A stretch of 40,193 nt of DNA from a virus. The stretch spans positions 1-40,193 of IMG/VR virus record IMGVR_UViG_3300042467_002144; one strand, written 5' to 3'. Every line of letters begins with the position of its first letter. The first letter of the stretch is position 1. Positions 27,502 through 35,624 of the stretch are shown in pieces. The position numbers and the translations under genes were made by a program. A model generated the notes under the pieces. The model made no database searches, had not been told where the DNA came from, and saw only the letters and a list, made by a program, of their open reading frames with translations.

Positions 27502-28072
27502 TAAAGAAATCAGCATCCTCGCTGAAAACGATATTATCTTTCCCTTCACTGGCGAAAAGCGCCGTGAGCTTGACAATGGCACCAAGGCATTGTCCTATGG
27601 CCTGTCGCACGCTGGTTACGACCTTCGCCTGTCCCCTAAGGGCTTCATGGTCATCAACAACAACCAGGAAGTCAGGGCGCTGGATGTGAAGCGTTTTGAT
27701 GAGAGCATGATGTATGAAGCCACGCCTATCGAAGAACTTGGCAGCACATTTTTTGTTTTGCCTCCTTTTTCCTACGCATTAGGCGTTAGTCTTGAACGCA
27801 TCACGATGCCCAACAATGTGATGGGCATATGCGATGGGAAAAGTACGTATGCACGTCAAGGCACCATCATTAACGTTACGCCAATTGAGCCTGGTTGGTC
27901 TGGCTTTCTCACTATTTGTATTGTCAATCCCCTGGCTTTTCCGGCTCGCATTTATGCCAATGAAGGCATAGTGCAAATCATGTTTATGCAGCTTTCTGGC
28001 GACGTAGGCCAAGCCTATGGCAAAGGAAAGTATCAGAATCAAGGCGCTAAAGTATCTTTCGCTGCCGTCTGA
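27488..28072 (+). CDS. dcd: dCTP deaminase / dUTPase family protein
   Basis: 194 residues from ATG 27488. Family motifs: HAGYDLRLSPKGF near 41-53, MGICDGKSTYARQG near 112-125 (S-x-x-R phosphate-binding loop), TPIEPGWSGFLTICIVN near 131-147 and ANEGIVQIMFMQLSG near 157-171. The fold trimerises and acts on dCTP or dUTP. Notably, in the usual W-x-G-x-(I/L)-x-LE motif the catalytic Glu (E138 of E. coli Dcd) is replaced by Cys144 (TICIVN). So it may be a dUTPase, a non-catalytic nucleotide sensor or a variant. Near ThyX, fitting a dUMP/dTMP supply route. Confidence 0.85.
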   Translation: MLLTDKEISILAENDIIFPFTGEKRRELDNGTKALSYGLSHAGYDLRLSPKGFMVINNNQEVRALDVKRFDESMMYEATPIEELGSTFFVLPPFSYALGVSLERITMPNNVMGICDGKSTYARQGTIINVTPIEPGWSGFLTICIVNPLAFPARIYANEGIVQIMFMQLSGDVGQAYGKGKYQNQGAKVSFAAV

Positions 28073-28075
28073 TGC

Positions 28076-28435
28076 GTGAGTGCCCTTGAAGATCAGTTTC
28101 TCGGACTGTGGCAAGCTCACTATCCCGATCTCACATTGATCAGAGAATTCAGTGATGTTCCCACTTGGGAAGCTGATTTTCAAGAGCGCTATGCAAAATC
28201 AAAACGATCTAAGCGTTATCGGGCTGACTTCGCTCACCTCCCATCCAATAGCCTCATTGAAATCCAAGGCGGAACTTTCAATCGAGGCCGTCACGTTACC
28301 GGCAGTGGTTATGAGCGTGATGCCCGAAAGTTCAACCTCGCCACAATGGGAGGATGGAGAGTGTTTTTATTGACTAGCCAAACGGCCAAAGACGCCTTTT
28401 GGCTTGAGAAGATTGCCGCTGCACTTCGTCATTGA
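28076..28435 (+). CDS. Putative endonuclease, PD-(D/E)XK type
   Basis: 119 residues with GTG start at 28076, 4 bases after the previous stop. YRADFAHLPSNSLIEIQGGT then FNRGRHVTGSGYERDARKFN and GGWRVFLLTSQ; the D...E-x-Q(K) arrangement and the following R-H-x-G-x-G match small phage nucleases often labelled Holliday junction-like or VRR/DUF559-like. Lysine of the third position is replaced by Gln. The 3' end overlaps the minus-strand gene by 62 bases. Confidence 0.8.
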   Translation: MSALEDQFLGLWQAHYPDLTLIREFSDVPTWEADFQERYAKSKRSKRYRADFAHLPSNSLIEIQGGTFNRGRHVTGSGYERDARKFNLATMGGWRVFLLTSQTAKDAFWLEKIAAALRH

Positions 28436-28745
28436 CCATTTGCGTAGCTTCATCGAGCAGTTCAGCAGCAGCTTGCAAATCCCATTCTTTCACGGACATG
28501 GCTTGACGCAGCTCCAGGTTTTCCTTAACCAACGAGCCCACAGCCTCTTGCATGTTGGACCAACCTTCCATTAAATTTACTGCCACTTCCCGCAGTTTTT
28601 CCACGTCAGAGCATTCTGCAATGGCACGCTTATTGGCAGCCAAAGCGAAGTCTCTTTCTAAACTGCGTTCAAACGGACCCATGGCAGCAATGTAAGGACG
28701 GCCTTGATAGCTTAACTCTACTGGAATAGAGAAATGCGTGGACAT
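28374..28745 (-). CDS. Hypothetical coiled-coil protein
   Basis: 123 residues, ATG 28745. MSTHFSIPVELSYQGRPYIA, then a long helical region (SNMQEAVGSLVKENLELRQA and AAAELLDEATQMVNDEVQRQ) likely to form a coiled coil. A lone minus-strand gene overlapping two plus-strand genes at its ends. No family recognised. Confidence 0.68.
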   Translation of the reverse strand: MSTHFSIPVELSYQGRPYIAAMGPFERSLERDFALAANKRAIAECSDVEKLREVAVNLMEGWSNMQEAVGSLVKENLELRQAMSVKEWDLQAAAELLDEATQMVNDEVQRQSSQAKRRLWPFG

Positions 28746-29093
28746 TATTCCAAAACTGTTTGCTTTAGCCTAACCAGGAGGGGCTATGGCAGACAGTTTG
28801 TTTACAAGGTGGACGATGGAAAGAAAGCCGTAATTAAAGCTACGGAGCACCGTCCATTTCAGCTTCCACACACCCCGCGCGATCACGAATGGTGCCCTGG
28901 AGAAGAAGTGGTATATGTGCAGCCAACAGCAGCAGGATGGATGCTGACTAGCATTGTCGGTACTCTCATTGGTTTTGTTTTTAATGGTGGAAAGAAACGG
29001 GCAGTAGTTGTCTGGCATTCAGAAACCAAGATCTCGCCTACAATCAGCTTGCAGCGTTTACGCCCGGCCTCTCTGTTTCATGGCTCCCATTAA
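28734..29093 (+). CDS. Hypothetical protein, start uncertain
   Basis: 119 residues from ATG 28734, which overlaps the minus-strand start. Probably real from about residue 20: QFVYKVDDGKKAVIKATEHR, HEWCPGEEVVYVQPTAAGW, a hydrophobic TSIVGTLIGFVFNGG. A perfect ribosome site AGGAGG (28776-28781) precedes ATG 28786, but that ATG is in another frame and stops after 15 codons; GTG 28812 is an in-frame alternative. Either a start further in or frameshifting applies. No family recognised. Confidence 0.55.
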   Translation: MRGHYSKTVCFSLTRRGYGRQFVYKVDDGKKAVIKATEHRPFQLPHTPRDHEWCPGEEVVYVQPTAAGWMLTSIVGTLIGFVFNGGKKRAVVVWHSETKISPTISLQRLRPASLFHGSH

Positions 29094-29796
29094 CTCCTCT
29101 ATTGATCCTTTGAACGATGGCATCAGCTTTGTGCGTCTTATTGACTGGATGGGCAGTTCTATTGATATCGTCTGCGATGCTCGCCAATCTTTTGGCCAAA
29201 GCAGCGCTGAATGGTCGGAGAAAGACCAAAAACTCCTGAATTATTTAGTTAAGCATCAACATACCAGCCCGTTCCGTGGTGTTGTAACGAAGTGGCAAGT
29301 AAAAGCTCCTCTCTTCATTGCTCGGCAATGGTGGAAGCACGTTATTGGCGGCACTTATGCCAATGACCAATTGGGCTGGAACGAAAAAAGCTTTAGATAT
29401 TGTGAAGCTGATAGTGAAGAATTTTACATGCCTCGTGAGTTTCGCCAGCAAAGCGATAGCAATAAACAAGCCTCAGCCGGCCCCCTGGAAGGCCGCTCCA
29501 ATGAGATAGCCATGATTGAATATGCCAAGGGCTTGCAGGCCGCCAAAGGCGCTTATCAGACGCTCATGGCGCTTGGTGTGAGTAAAGAACAAGCTCGTGG
29601 CGTACTGCCCACGTCGCTCTATACTTCCTTCACCTGGACCTGTAGTTTGCAAGCATTGCTGCATTTCATCAGCCTTCGCTCACCAGCAGATGCTCAAGGT
29701 GAAATCCAAGCCTATGCTCAGGCACTATCCTTGCTGGCACGGCCTCTGTTCCGAGAGGCTTTTGATGCTTTTGAAGCCAATGACTGTTCCTTTTGA
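29080..29796 (+). CDS. thyX: Flavin-dependent thymidylate synthase
   Basis: 238 residues, ATG 29080. ThyX features: YLVKHQHTSPFRGVVTKWQV then APLFIARQWWKHVIGGTYAN near 75-105 (phage form of the RHR-x7-S motif), QLGWNEKSFRY near 107-117, YTSFTWTCSLQALLHFISLR near 185-205 (C-terminal dUMP-binding helix, R-x3). It makes dTMP from dUMP using methylene-tetrahydrofolate and FAD. Overlaps both neighbours. Complements the dCTP deaminase-like protein and RNR. Confidence 0.92.
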   Translation: MAPINSSIDPLNDGISFVRLIDWMGSSIDIVCDARQSFGQSSAEWSEKDQKLLNYLVKHQHTSPFRGVVTKWQVKAPLFIARQWWKHVIGGTYANDQLGWNEKSFRYCEADSEEFYMPREFRQQSDSNKQASAGPLEGRSNEIAMIEYAKGLQAAKGAYQTLMALGVSKEQARGVLPTSLYTSFTWTCSLQALLHFISLRSPADAQGEIQAYAQALSLLARPLFREAFDAFEANDCSF

Positions 29797-30151
29797 AGGT
29801 CGCCCTAAAGTGTTTGATCCAGTTAACAGCCCCATGCACTATGCATCTGGTGGCATCGAGGCCATTGAAGCACTAGAAGCTTGCATGAGCCCTGAAGCCT
29901 TTCGCGGCTTTCTCAAGGGCAATATCGTCAAATATGTTTGGCGCTATGAAAATAAAAACGGCCTGGAAGATTTAAAGAAAGCCAAGTGGTATCTAAAGGC
30001 TCTCATCTTTGCCATGGAAATGGAGCAAGAGAAGGAAGCCCTTGATGCCATTGAAAACAATTGTAAAGACGGCTTCTGCCCCATGCCTGGCGCTCGCATT
30101 GGAGAAAGGGCCATTGATGAGCCCATGTTCTCTCCTATCAACGATTGCTAA
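29780..30151 (+). CDS. DUF3310 protein
   Basis: 123 residues from ATG 29780 (ATG 29765 also in frame). SPMHYASGGIEAIEALEACM, then FLKGNIVKYVWRYENKNGLE and DLKKAKWYLKALI: the DUF3310 signature (HY...G-I-x-A-I, N-x-x-KY-x-WR, D-L-x-KA-x-W-Y). Common in phages next to nucleotide genes; sometimes called nucleotide kinase or MazG-like, without proof. Last gene of the plus-strand operon; terminator at 30175-30200. Confidence 0.87.
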   Translation: MTVPFEGRPKVFDPVNSPMHYASGGIEAIEALEACMSPEAFRGFLKGNIVKYVWRYENKNGLEDLKKAKWYLKALIFAMEMEQEKEALDAIENNCKDGFCPMPGARIGERAIDEPMFSPINDC

Positions 30152-30627
30152 GCAGCGCAAACTGTTCCTAATAGAAAGCCCCCGACAATGGGGGCTTTTT
30201 CTTGCGAAGGAATATAAAGGCCGCGATCCTCGGCATATGCTTCCACATCTTGCAGGGAGGTGTGGGCACTGACAAAGCTATGGCAATGCACCCAGCTCGT
30301 CAAAATTTCTTCTCGACGAGGCGTCCAGAATTGTTGCGGCCTCCACCATTCAAAAATACGCTCTGCCCCTTTATCTAAATTACAGCTCTTGCAAGATGGC
30401 ACTAAATTATATTTTGCAAAATGTGGACCTCCCTTGCTTTTGGGAACAATGTGGTCCAAAGTAAGCTTTTCGTTCCACTTGCCGCAGTAGGCACAGGCAC
30501 ACTGCCCGAACGGTCCTTTCAGTGGATAGTCTTCAAAAATGCTTTTTCTAAATCGGCGTCGTGCATCTCCAGGGCGAAGTTCAATGAGAGAATGTAACAG
30601 CTCATCGGGACCATTCGCTACTTGCAT
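30148..30627 (-). CDS. HNH endonuclease
   Basis: 159 residues, ATG 30627. Zinc-site cysteines CAYCGKW and CKSCNLDKG frame the HNH core LTLDHIVPKSKGGPHFAKYN then LVPSCKSCN near residues 45-85. The C-terminal part is less typical. A second HNH gene, unlike the one at 8976, again isolated on its own strand between operons, which suggests a mobile homing endonuclease. Confidence 0.9.
   Translation of the reverse strand: MQVANGPDELLHSLIELRPGDARRRFRKSIFEDYPLKGPFGQCACAYCGKWNEKLTLDHIVPKSKGGPHFAKYNLVPSCKSCNLDKGAERIFEWWRPQQFWTPRREEILTSWVHCHSFVSAHTSLQDVEAYAEDRGLYIPSQEKAPIVGGFLLGTVCAA
30173..30201 (+). terminator. Terminator of the plus-strand operon
   Basis: AAAGCCCCC 30175-30183, loop GACAAT, GGGGGC 30190-30195, then TTTTTC. 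Lies within the 3' coding end of the minus-strand HNH gene. Confidence 0.82.
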
Positions 30628-30715
30628 GGGAGCATATTTAATTTTCTTGCCACTAATCTAACGGCTCAATTTGCCTCAATGAGAATGTTTATAATTAATA
30701 AATGCACTGCTATCA

Positions 30716-30925
30716 ATGAAAAATTTTCAAGAAGGTCTTGCAAATTTTGTAGCCACATTGACGGCTGGCATGCTGCTGTCCACTGGAGCAATGTTAATTA
30801 CAGTAGGGAACCAACAAGTTAAGGTGGCCACGCAAATTGAAAGTATCACGGAAAAGCTTGACACTCTTACGGAAAATATCACCACTCTTGAAACTAGGGT
30901 GCGTTCTTTAGAAATTCGACGCTAG
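30716..30925 (+). CDS. Membrane-anchored coiled-coil protein of the lysis cassette
   Basis: 69 residues, ATG 30716. One membrane span (FVATLTAGMLLSTGAMLITV) followed by a coiled coil with heptads (ITEKLDTLTENITTLETRVR). Resembles XhlA-like or spanin-like small lysis proteins. Two genes before the endolysin, so a role in lysis is likely. Confidence 0.7.
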   Translation: MKNFQEGLANFVATLTAGMLLSTGAMLITVGNQQVKVATQIESITEKLDTLTENITTLETRVRSLEIRR

Positions 30926-30954
30926 GCTGTAAATATAAATTCGCTTATCAAACA

Positions 30955-31098
30955 ATGAGCGGCGCTGAATGGTTTGTTATTGGTGGCATTTTAATTGCTG
31001 CTGCAGATCAAATTCTTGATCGTTCCCCTTGGAAAAGCAACAACGTGCTCCAGCTTCTTCTGGAAGGACTGAAGACTATTTTCCGCGTGAAGGGCTGA
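30955..31098 (+). CDS. Small membrane protein, holin candidate
   Basis: 47 residues, ATG 30955, stop TGA 31096-31098. Amphipathic/hydrophobic start MSGAEWFVIGGILIAAADQI, then SNNVLQLLLEGLKTIFRVKG. One span with a basic C-terminus. It lies 9 bases before the endolysin gene, the usual holin position. Confidence 0.66.
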   Translation: MSGAEWFVIGGILIAAADQILDRSPWKSNNVLQLLLEGLKTIFRVKG

Positions 31099-31107
31099 GG
31101 CTTAGTC

Positions 31108-32052
31108 ATGTGGGCTGATAGTAGGGCGTTCTGGAATGAATGCTTCCAGACAGCCCGTCGTTGCGGCGCTCGCTATCCCGAGCTTGTCGCAGCACAATGC
31201 TGCTTAGAAAGTGGCTTTGGTAAGCACACCAGTGGCAAAAACAATTATCTTGGCTTGAAGGGACCTGGCACTGCCACAACCACTCAAGAATGGTACGACG
31301 GTCAGTGGGTGACCATTAAGGCTGGTTTTATTGATTTTCCCAGCCTTGCTGCATGCATTGATTATCTTGTCACTCGCTGGTATAAAGACTATCGTCATTT
31401 CAAAGGTATCAACAATGCGCCCAATCGTTACGCAGCGGCCCGTGCATTAAAGGAGCAGCACTATGCCACTGATCCTGACTATCCAATAAAACTGTCTAAG
31501 CTAATGAAAGAATATGCCCCTGAATCAACGCAAATTATCATGATTGGTCCCAAGAAAAAGCCCCAACAGTTTGGTTTTAAAAAGGGAGATTCCCATCTCA
31601 TTGTTAATGACATAAGTGAAACAATGAAAGCCTTTAATTTTGAAGGCGAATTTTTATGGGAAATTCCTTGTCTTGCTCGCGGGCAATATTCTGACAATGA
31701 ATTTAAGCTGCAAAATTCTGACACGCCGCCTGGCGTTTATAAAATTGGTGCCATTTACAAAGACTATGAAAGCAAGAAAGATAAGCCCGCCTATGATCGC
31801 ACTCTTATGGCCTACGGTTGGTATAGTTTTGATTTAATTGATTTAGAAGGGCAAGAAACTGGCATTGGCCGCGCCGGTCTGATGATTCATGGGGGCGGCA
31901 GTGCATGCGGCTGGCCTGGCGCATGGGCACCCAAGCAACCTCTTTTCCCAACGCATGGTTGCGTGCGCTGTCATAATATTGATCTTCGTGATCGCATTCT
32001 GCCTCTCACTAAAGCTGGCACCGTCTTTGCCAGTGTTTTCCAAGAAGGATGA
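31108..32052 (+). CDS. Two-domain endolysin: glucosaminidase plus YkuD-like L,D-transpeptidase
   Basis: 314 residues, ATG 31108 after GAGG. Residues about 1-145 match the glucosaminidase/muramidase family (WNECFQTARRCGARYPELVA, CCLESGFGKHTSGKNNYLGL, WYDGQWVTIKAGFIDFPSLA): catalytic Glu in LESGFG. Residues about 165-310 have the YkuD fold with GLMIHGGGSACGWPG and FPTHGCVRCHNIDLRDRI, the H-x2-H...HGCVR catalytic signature near 281-290. The first domain cuts glycan strands. The second could form or cut 3-3 peptide cross-links. No signal peptide, so it relies on a holin. Confidence 0.9.
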   Translation: MWADSRAFWNECFQTARRCGARYPELVAAQCCLESGFGKHTSGKNNYLGLKGPGTATTTQEWYDGQWVTIKAGFIDFPSLAACIDYLVTRWYKDYRHFKGINNAPNRYAAARALKEQHYATDPDYPIKLSKLMKEYAPESTQIIMIGPKKKPQQFGFKKGDSHLIVNDISETMKAFNFEGEFLWEIPCLARGQYSDNEFKLQNSDTPPGVYKIGAIYKDYESKKDKPAYDRTLMAYGWYSFDLIDLEGQETGIGRAGLMIHGGGSACGWPGAWAPKQPLFPTHGCVRCHNIDLRDRILPLTKAGTVFASVFQEG

Positions 32053-32453
32053 GCGGCCAAAGCTGGTTTAATGCTTTGTGCTATGAAGCAGGACTGTGGG
32101 CCGTTACAAAACGGCCCTCTCTTGCTTTTCAACCATGGTTCAAAATGTTCATGGCTTATTGCCGGCCAGATTGGGCAGAATGGAAAACCAAAATTGTCAT
32201 GGAAAAAGTGGACGAGCAAGCGGCAGCATTAGTAAAACAATGGGAAAAAAAAGAAAGAGAAACAAAAGCCAATGCTTTGGCTGATCAAGCTAAAAAGCTT
32301 TTTCCTGATGCCATTGTCACGCCCTTGCCTAATGCCATTGTTCCGTCTGTCATGATTGAGAAAGCCCTGCCAGCGGATGCCAGCGAGGCTGTGAAGGCCC
32401 TCGGAGGAGAGCTTCGCATCACTTACCAGCTCAAAGGCCCAGAAGAGCTTTAA
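32049..32453 (+). CDS. Hypothetical protein after the endolysin
   Basis: 134 residues, ATG 32049 (ATGA overlap). Trp/Phe-rich start MSGQSWFNALCYEAGLWAVT, a charged helix VKQWEKKERETKANALADQA, then Pro/Ile-rich DAIVTPLPNAIVPSVMIEKA. Last plus-strand gene of the lysis cassette. No family recognised. Confidence 0.7.
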   Translation: MSGQSWFNALCYEAGLWAVTKRPSLAFQPWFKMFMAYCRPDWAEWKTKIVMEKVDEQAAALVKQWEKKERETKANALADQAKKLFPDAIVTPLPNAIVPSVMIEKALPADASEAVKALGGELRITYQLKGPEEL

Positions 32454-32628
32454 GCCGGTTCCATTTGGCCAGTTCCTCTTCGTGATAACTGGTCCACGAA
32501 GCAATGGAATCAATCAGCCCTTGCTTGGCCTTGGCTGCATCGCCATCAGTAAGAAGCTCCTGAAGAGCTTCAGAGATCATTTCAATTTTTTGCTCATACC
32601 ATTTGTCAGGCCACAGTTCAGGATTCAT
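32431..32628 (-). CDS. Small hypothetical protein
   Basis: 65 residues, ATG 32628. MNPELWPDKWYEQKIEMISE then LTDGDAAKAKQGLIDSIASW; helical. Ends the minus-strand tail operon and overlaps the plus-strand gene by 23 bases. No family recognised. Confidence 0.68.
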   Translation of the reverse strand: MNPELWPDKWYEQKIEMISEALQELLTDGDAAKAKQGLIDSIASWTSYHEEELAKWNRLKALLGL

Positions 32629-32658
32629 GGAAAGAAAGCGTTTGCCGCCATCTTAGCC

Positions 32659-33621
32659 CTAATACGAACCACCATCAATCTCTACGCCATCAATGCTGCC
32701 GCCAGTGATGCTCACATTATTGGCATTCTGTGTGGACATGGTGCCAAGACCAAGCGTCGTGCGGGCAGCAGCAGCGTCAGCATCGTCAATGAGGCTACGG
32801 CCAAAACTGGTGAGCGTAGCCACATCAGCCGTGGCAGTGCCTGTGAAATAGGGCACTTTATCAGCAGCAGACGTAACGCCCGCCAATGCCGCAAGATCTG
32901 CGTCATAAGCCTGCACGTTTGTGCCAATAATCAGCCCAAGATTGGTGCGGGCTCCGGAAGCAGTGGCAGCACCAGTGCCGCCATAGGCCACTGCAACAGC
33001 CGTGCCTTGCCACGTGCCACCACTAATCGTGCCAACGCTAGTAAGGCTTGACGAAACCACGCCCGCGCCCAAGGCAGTGGCGCTTAATACCTGCGTGGCA
33101 TTGATATAAAAGGCTTTGCCATTGGCAAGGTCTAAATGCTCACTACTAGTCCATGCATCAGTGGCATTAGACCAATTAAAAGTTTTATCTGTAGAGCCTT
33201 TAAGGGTGATGCCGCCACCATCGGCAGTAGTATCGCTGGGACTTGCAATACTACCAAGTTCAATATTTTTGTCGTCTACAAGAACAGTTGTACTATTGAC
33301 AGTTGTAGTGGTGCCATTGACAGTAAGATTGCCACCAATCGTGGCATCACCAATCGTAGTTAATCCACTAACAGCAGAAAACGAAACAGTGCCAGTAAAA
33401 GTTTTATTACCACTAATAGTTTGGCTGCCAGTTAGCGTAACAAACGCTCCGCTTCCACCAATCGCCTCAACAGTAGTGGCAGTACCTCCTGCTCCACCAG
33501 TGCCTTTGCCGTAATAAAGAACGTCATCAACTTCATTAAAAGCAAGTTCGGCATTTGCCAGGCTCGTGGGGGCACCAGCGGCACCACTTGCACGCCTCTT
33601 AATGCGAATGGTATTCGCCAT
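32659..33621 (-). CDS. Tail fibre protein
   Basis: 320 residues, ATG 33621 (overlaps the next gene). N-terminal MANTIRIKRRASGAAGAPTS then LANAELAFNEVDDVLYYGKG, a phage fibre start common in cyanophages. Low-complexity Gly/Thr/Ser beta-helical body (GTVSFSAVSGLTTIGDATIG), YGGTGAATASGARTNLG and DDADAAAARTTLGLGT, the classic phage-fibre repeats. Trimeric fibre that contacts the host surface. C-terminus GGSIDGVEIDGGSY. Confidence 0.88.
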   Translation of the reverse strand: MANTIRIKRRASGAAGAPTSLANAELAFNEVDDVLYYGKGTGGAGGTATTVEAIGGSGAFVTLTGSQTISGNKTFTGTVSFSAVSGLTTIGDATIGGNLTVNGTTTTVNSTTVLVDDKNIELGSIASPSDTTADGGGITLKGSTDKTFNWSNATDAWTSSEHLDLANGKAFYINATQVLSATALGAGVVSSSLTSVGTISGGTWQGTAVAVAYGGTGAATASGARTNLGLIIGTNVQAYDADLAALAGVTSAADKVPYFTGTATADVATLTSFGRSLIDDADAAAARTTLGLGTMSTQNANNVSITGGSIDGVEIDGGSY

Positions 33622-34031
33622 TAGTAATTACCCCCGTCAGTCAAAGACAATGAAGTGAAAGAAGAATTAGCAACAAACTGTTGACTATTTCCATCATAAA
33701 CAAGCACGCTACCATTGGTTTTAGCGCTCACATTGACATCGGCTAAATCAGCAATATTTAGCGTTTTCCATTGCGTGTCATAATTTGCATTGCTTGTTTT
33801 TGCCAACACTTGCCCAGTGGTTCCACTAGGAATGATTCCAGGGCCAGGCACGCCTTGAGGACCATTGCCAAAGAAATCTAATTCAACAGAAGACGATGCT
33901 CCAATGGCAACAATTGGGACATCATTTGCCGTGACAACTATTTCATTGCCAGCTTGATCAACAATGATGACAGAAGCATTTTCTTCCGTCACATCGACTG
34001 TACTATTGCTTTCTTGAACAATAACTGTCAT
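33621..34031 (-). CDS. Tail fibre-associated protein
   Basis: 136 residues, ATG 34031. An N-terminal beta region (MTVIVQESNSTVDVTEENAS), then a collagen-like stretch FFGNGPQGVPGPGIIPSGTT and GQVLAKTSNANYDTQWKTL, repeated in the 35625 gene (VGQIIAKATSVDYDASWTS). Ends SLSLTDGGNY. Structural; probably a fibre or its connector. Start and stop overlap both neighbours. Confidence 0.82.
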   Translation of the reverse strand: MTVIVQESNSTVDVTEENASVIIVDQAGNEIVVTANDVPIVAIGASSSVELDFFGNGPQGVPGPGIIPSGTTGQVLAKTSNANYDTQWKTLNIADLADVNVSAKTNGSVLVYDGNSQQFVANSSFTSLSLTDGGNY

Positions 34032-34366
34032 TTATAGCTTAGCCCAGGATTTAAATATGCATTGCCCTCCAAAATATAATAAGCATCATTGCTGGGTTCA
34101 GTAATTAAAACATCATATTGCCCTTGTTCAGTGATGCCACTTGTCCCGGAAGCCGCCAAGCGAATTTTAAAAATACCACTAGCCTGGCTCACGTAAGAAA
34201 CTGTAAAATCCGCGAGTTTATTAATCCCCAAACGATCATATAGCTTAGAAGCAATTGTATAGCCGCTCATGTTGACGGGCGTGCCAGCATTGTCCTTATA
34301 TTGCACTTGCAGCTCAAAAGTGGCGCCTTGATAGATTGTAATATCGTGCTTGCCGGGAACAATCAT
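34028..34366 (-). CDS. Small tail protein, paralogue of the 36443 product
   Basis: 112 residues, ATG 34366. TIYQGATFELQVQYKDNAGT, PVNMSGYTIASKL and ASGIFKIRLAASGTSGITEQ; the pattern G-T-P-x-N-x-SGYTI and AASGIF recurs in the 36443 gene product. Beta-sandwich-like. Likely a baseplate or fibre adaptor. Late-type promoter just upstream. Confidence 0.8.
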   Translation of the reverse strand: MIVPGKHDITIYQGATFELQVQYKDNAGTPVNMSGYTIASKLYDRLGINKLADFTVSYVSQASGIFKIRLAASGTSGITEQGQYDVLITEPSNDAYYILEGNAYLNPGLSYK

Positions 34367-34379
34367 TTCAAAATGCCCT

Positions 34380-34398
34380 TTCTTTCATTGTAAGCAAA
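34380..34398 (-). promoter_or_regulatory. Putative late promoter element
   Basis: Minus strand AATTTGC-TTACAATGAAAG (34400-34382), upstream of the 34366 gene. Almost the same AATTTGC...TTACAATAAAG element lies at 37375-37393. Confidence 0.4.
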
Positions 34399-35622
34399 TT
34401 AAACCACTTCTACCCAGCCAATCAGTCCAAGGGCCTTAGCGCTTGTATCGCTGTCCACAGTAAGCACAAGCGTGTCGCTTACACCTGAAGCGTTTTGTCC
34501 TAAAGACAAACGAATGGCTTCTCCAATTGTGTAGTTAATAGCGCTTCCTTGTGCAACAAAACCAGAATCAATAATCGTGCCGCCGCTCACAGTGCCACTG
34601 GCAATTGTTTCCACGTTTCCTCTGCCATTATTAGCGGCCTGCCACGATGTTCCAGTGATGGTTGGATTGAGACGCAGACGCCACAAAACAATATCACTTG
34701 TTCCAACAGTAGTTGAAATTTTTACAGGCAAAATTACATTACCAGTGCGGCCACTAGCCATGCGAATGCCAGCAGTGATACGTTCTCCAGATGTATTAGG
34801 AACAGAGCCAATATCATGGGCAATGGAATAAATAGGACCATCTGGTTCATAGCCGCCCTCGCTTAAAATGCTGCAACAAATATGTTTAAACGTATGACCA
34901 GACGCCTGAGCCGAAGCATTGTGAATGCGATAGGACAATGGCAAAATAGCCGTTGTCATATAAACAGAGGAAAGCGTGTTGTAATGATTGAATTCGTGGC
35001 AATAAACAATTTCGCCGTTAATAATAAAACCACAACGCACTCTTCCCACTCCAAGCCATTCAAGATCGGCGGTGAAAATTTGAGCCTTAGAAATATCCAA
35101 GCTAGACAATGTATTAAGATTCCAGGCGCTTTGATTGACCACATCTTCCACCACGCTGCCAGAGGCATTGCTTCTAATGACAAACTGCAAAGTAGTGCCA
35201 CTAGCCCTAAACATCACCCCATCAGAATCATTAAATAGCCCCACTTCTTGAATTAAACCAGCAGTGGGAGTAGAGCCAACAAAGCTCTGTAGCATCATCA
35301 TGCTTTTCCCTGCTTGGTAAGGAAAATTTTGTTTTGTCCGGCGCAAAACAGTGTCGCCAGAAGCAGTGGTGGTAGCCATTGCCACACTGCTTTGATTGGT
35401 TAAAAACGTGGATGTACCACTACCAACAATTTTGTCAAACCATTGATCGGGCCGTTTGTCATAGCGCATTGTGCTATCAAACAGCGTATAAGGAGAACTG
35501 GTGCGAGCCCTGCCAAATGCATCTACAACGCCACTGTCTGGTCCTGTTTGTAAAAGTTGTCCGCGCCAATCAGCTTGAATGTGAGTTTCAAACTGTTCGT
35601 TGTTGGCAATAATTTGTCCCAT
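34399..35622 (-). CDS. Phage structural/tail protein
   Basis: 407 residues, ATG 35622. Starts MGQIIANNEQFETHIQADWR, then DAFGRARTSSPYTLFDSTMR and YDKRPDQWFDKIVGSGTSTF, the start of a family found in cyanophages and other siphoviruses. Rich in beta structure, no signal peptide. C-terminus SDTSAKALGLIGWVEVV. Probably a virion component of the tail; precise role unknown. Confidence 0.83.
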   Translation of the reverse strand: MGQIIANNEQFETHIQADWRGQLLQTGPDSGVVDAFGRARTSSPYTLFDSTMRYDKRPDQWFDKIVGSGTSTFLTNQSSVAMATTTASGDTVLRRTKQNFPYQAGKSMMMLQSFVGSTPTAGLIQEVGLFNDSDGVMFRASGTTLQFVIRSNASGSVVEDVVNQSAWNLNTLSSLDISKAQIFTADLEWLGVGRVRCGFIINGEIVYCHEFNHYNTLSSVYMTTAILPLSYRIHNASAQASGHTFKHICCSILSEGGYEPDGPIYSIAHDIGSVPNTSGERITAGIRMASGRTGNVILPVKISTTVGTSDIVLWRLRLNPTITGTSWQAANNGRGNVETIASGTVSGGTIIDSGFVAQGSAINYTIGEAIRLSLGQNASGVSDTLVLTVDSDTSAKALGLIGWVEVV

Positions 35623-35624
35623 AA

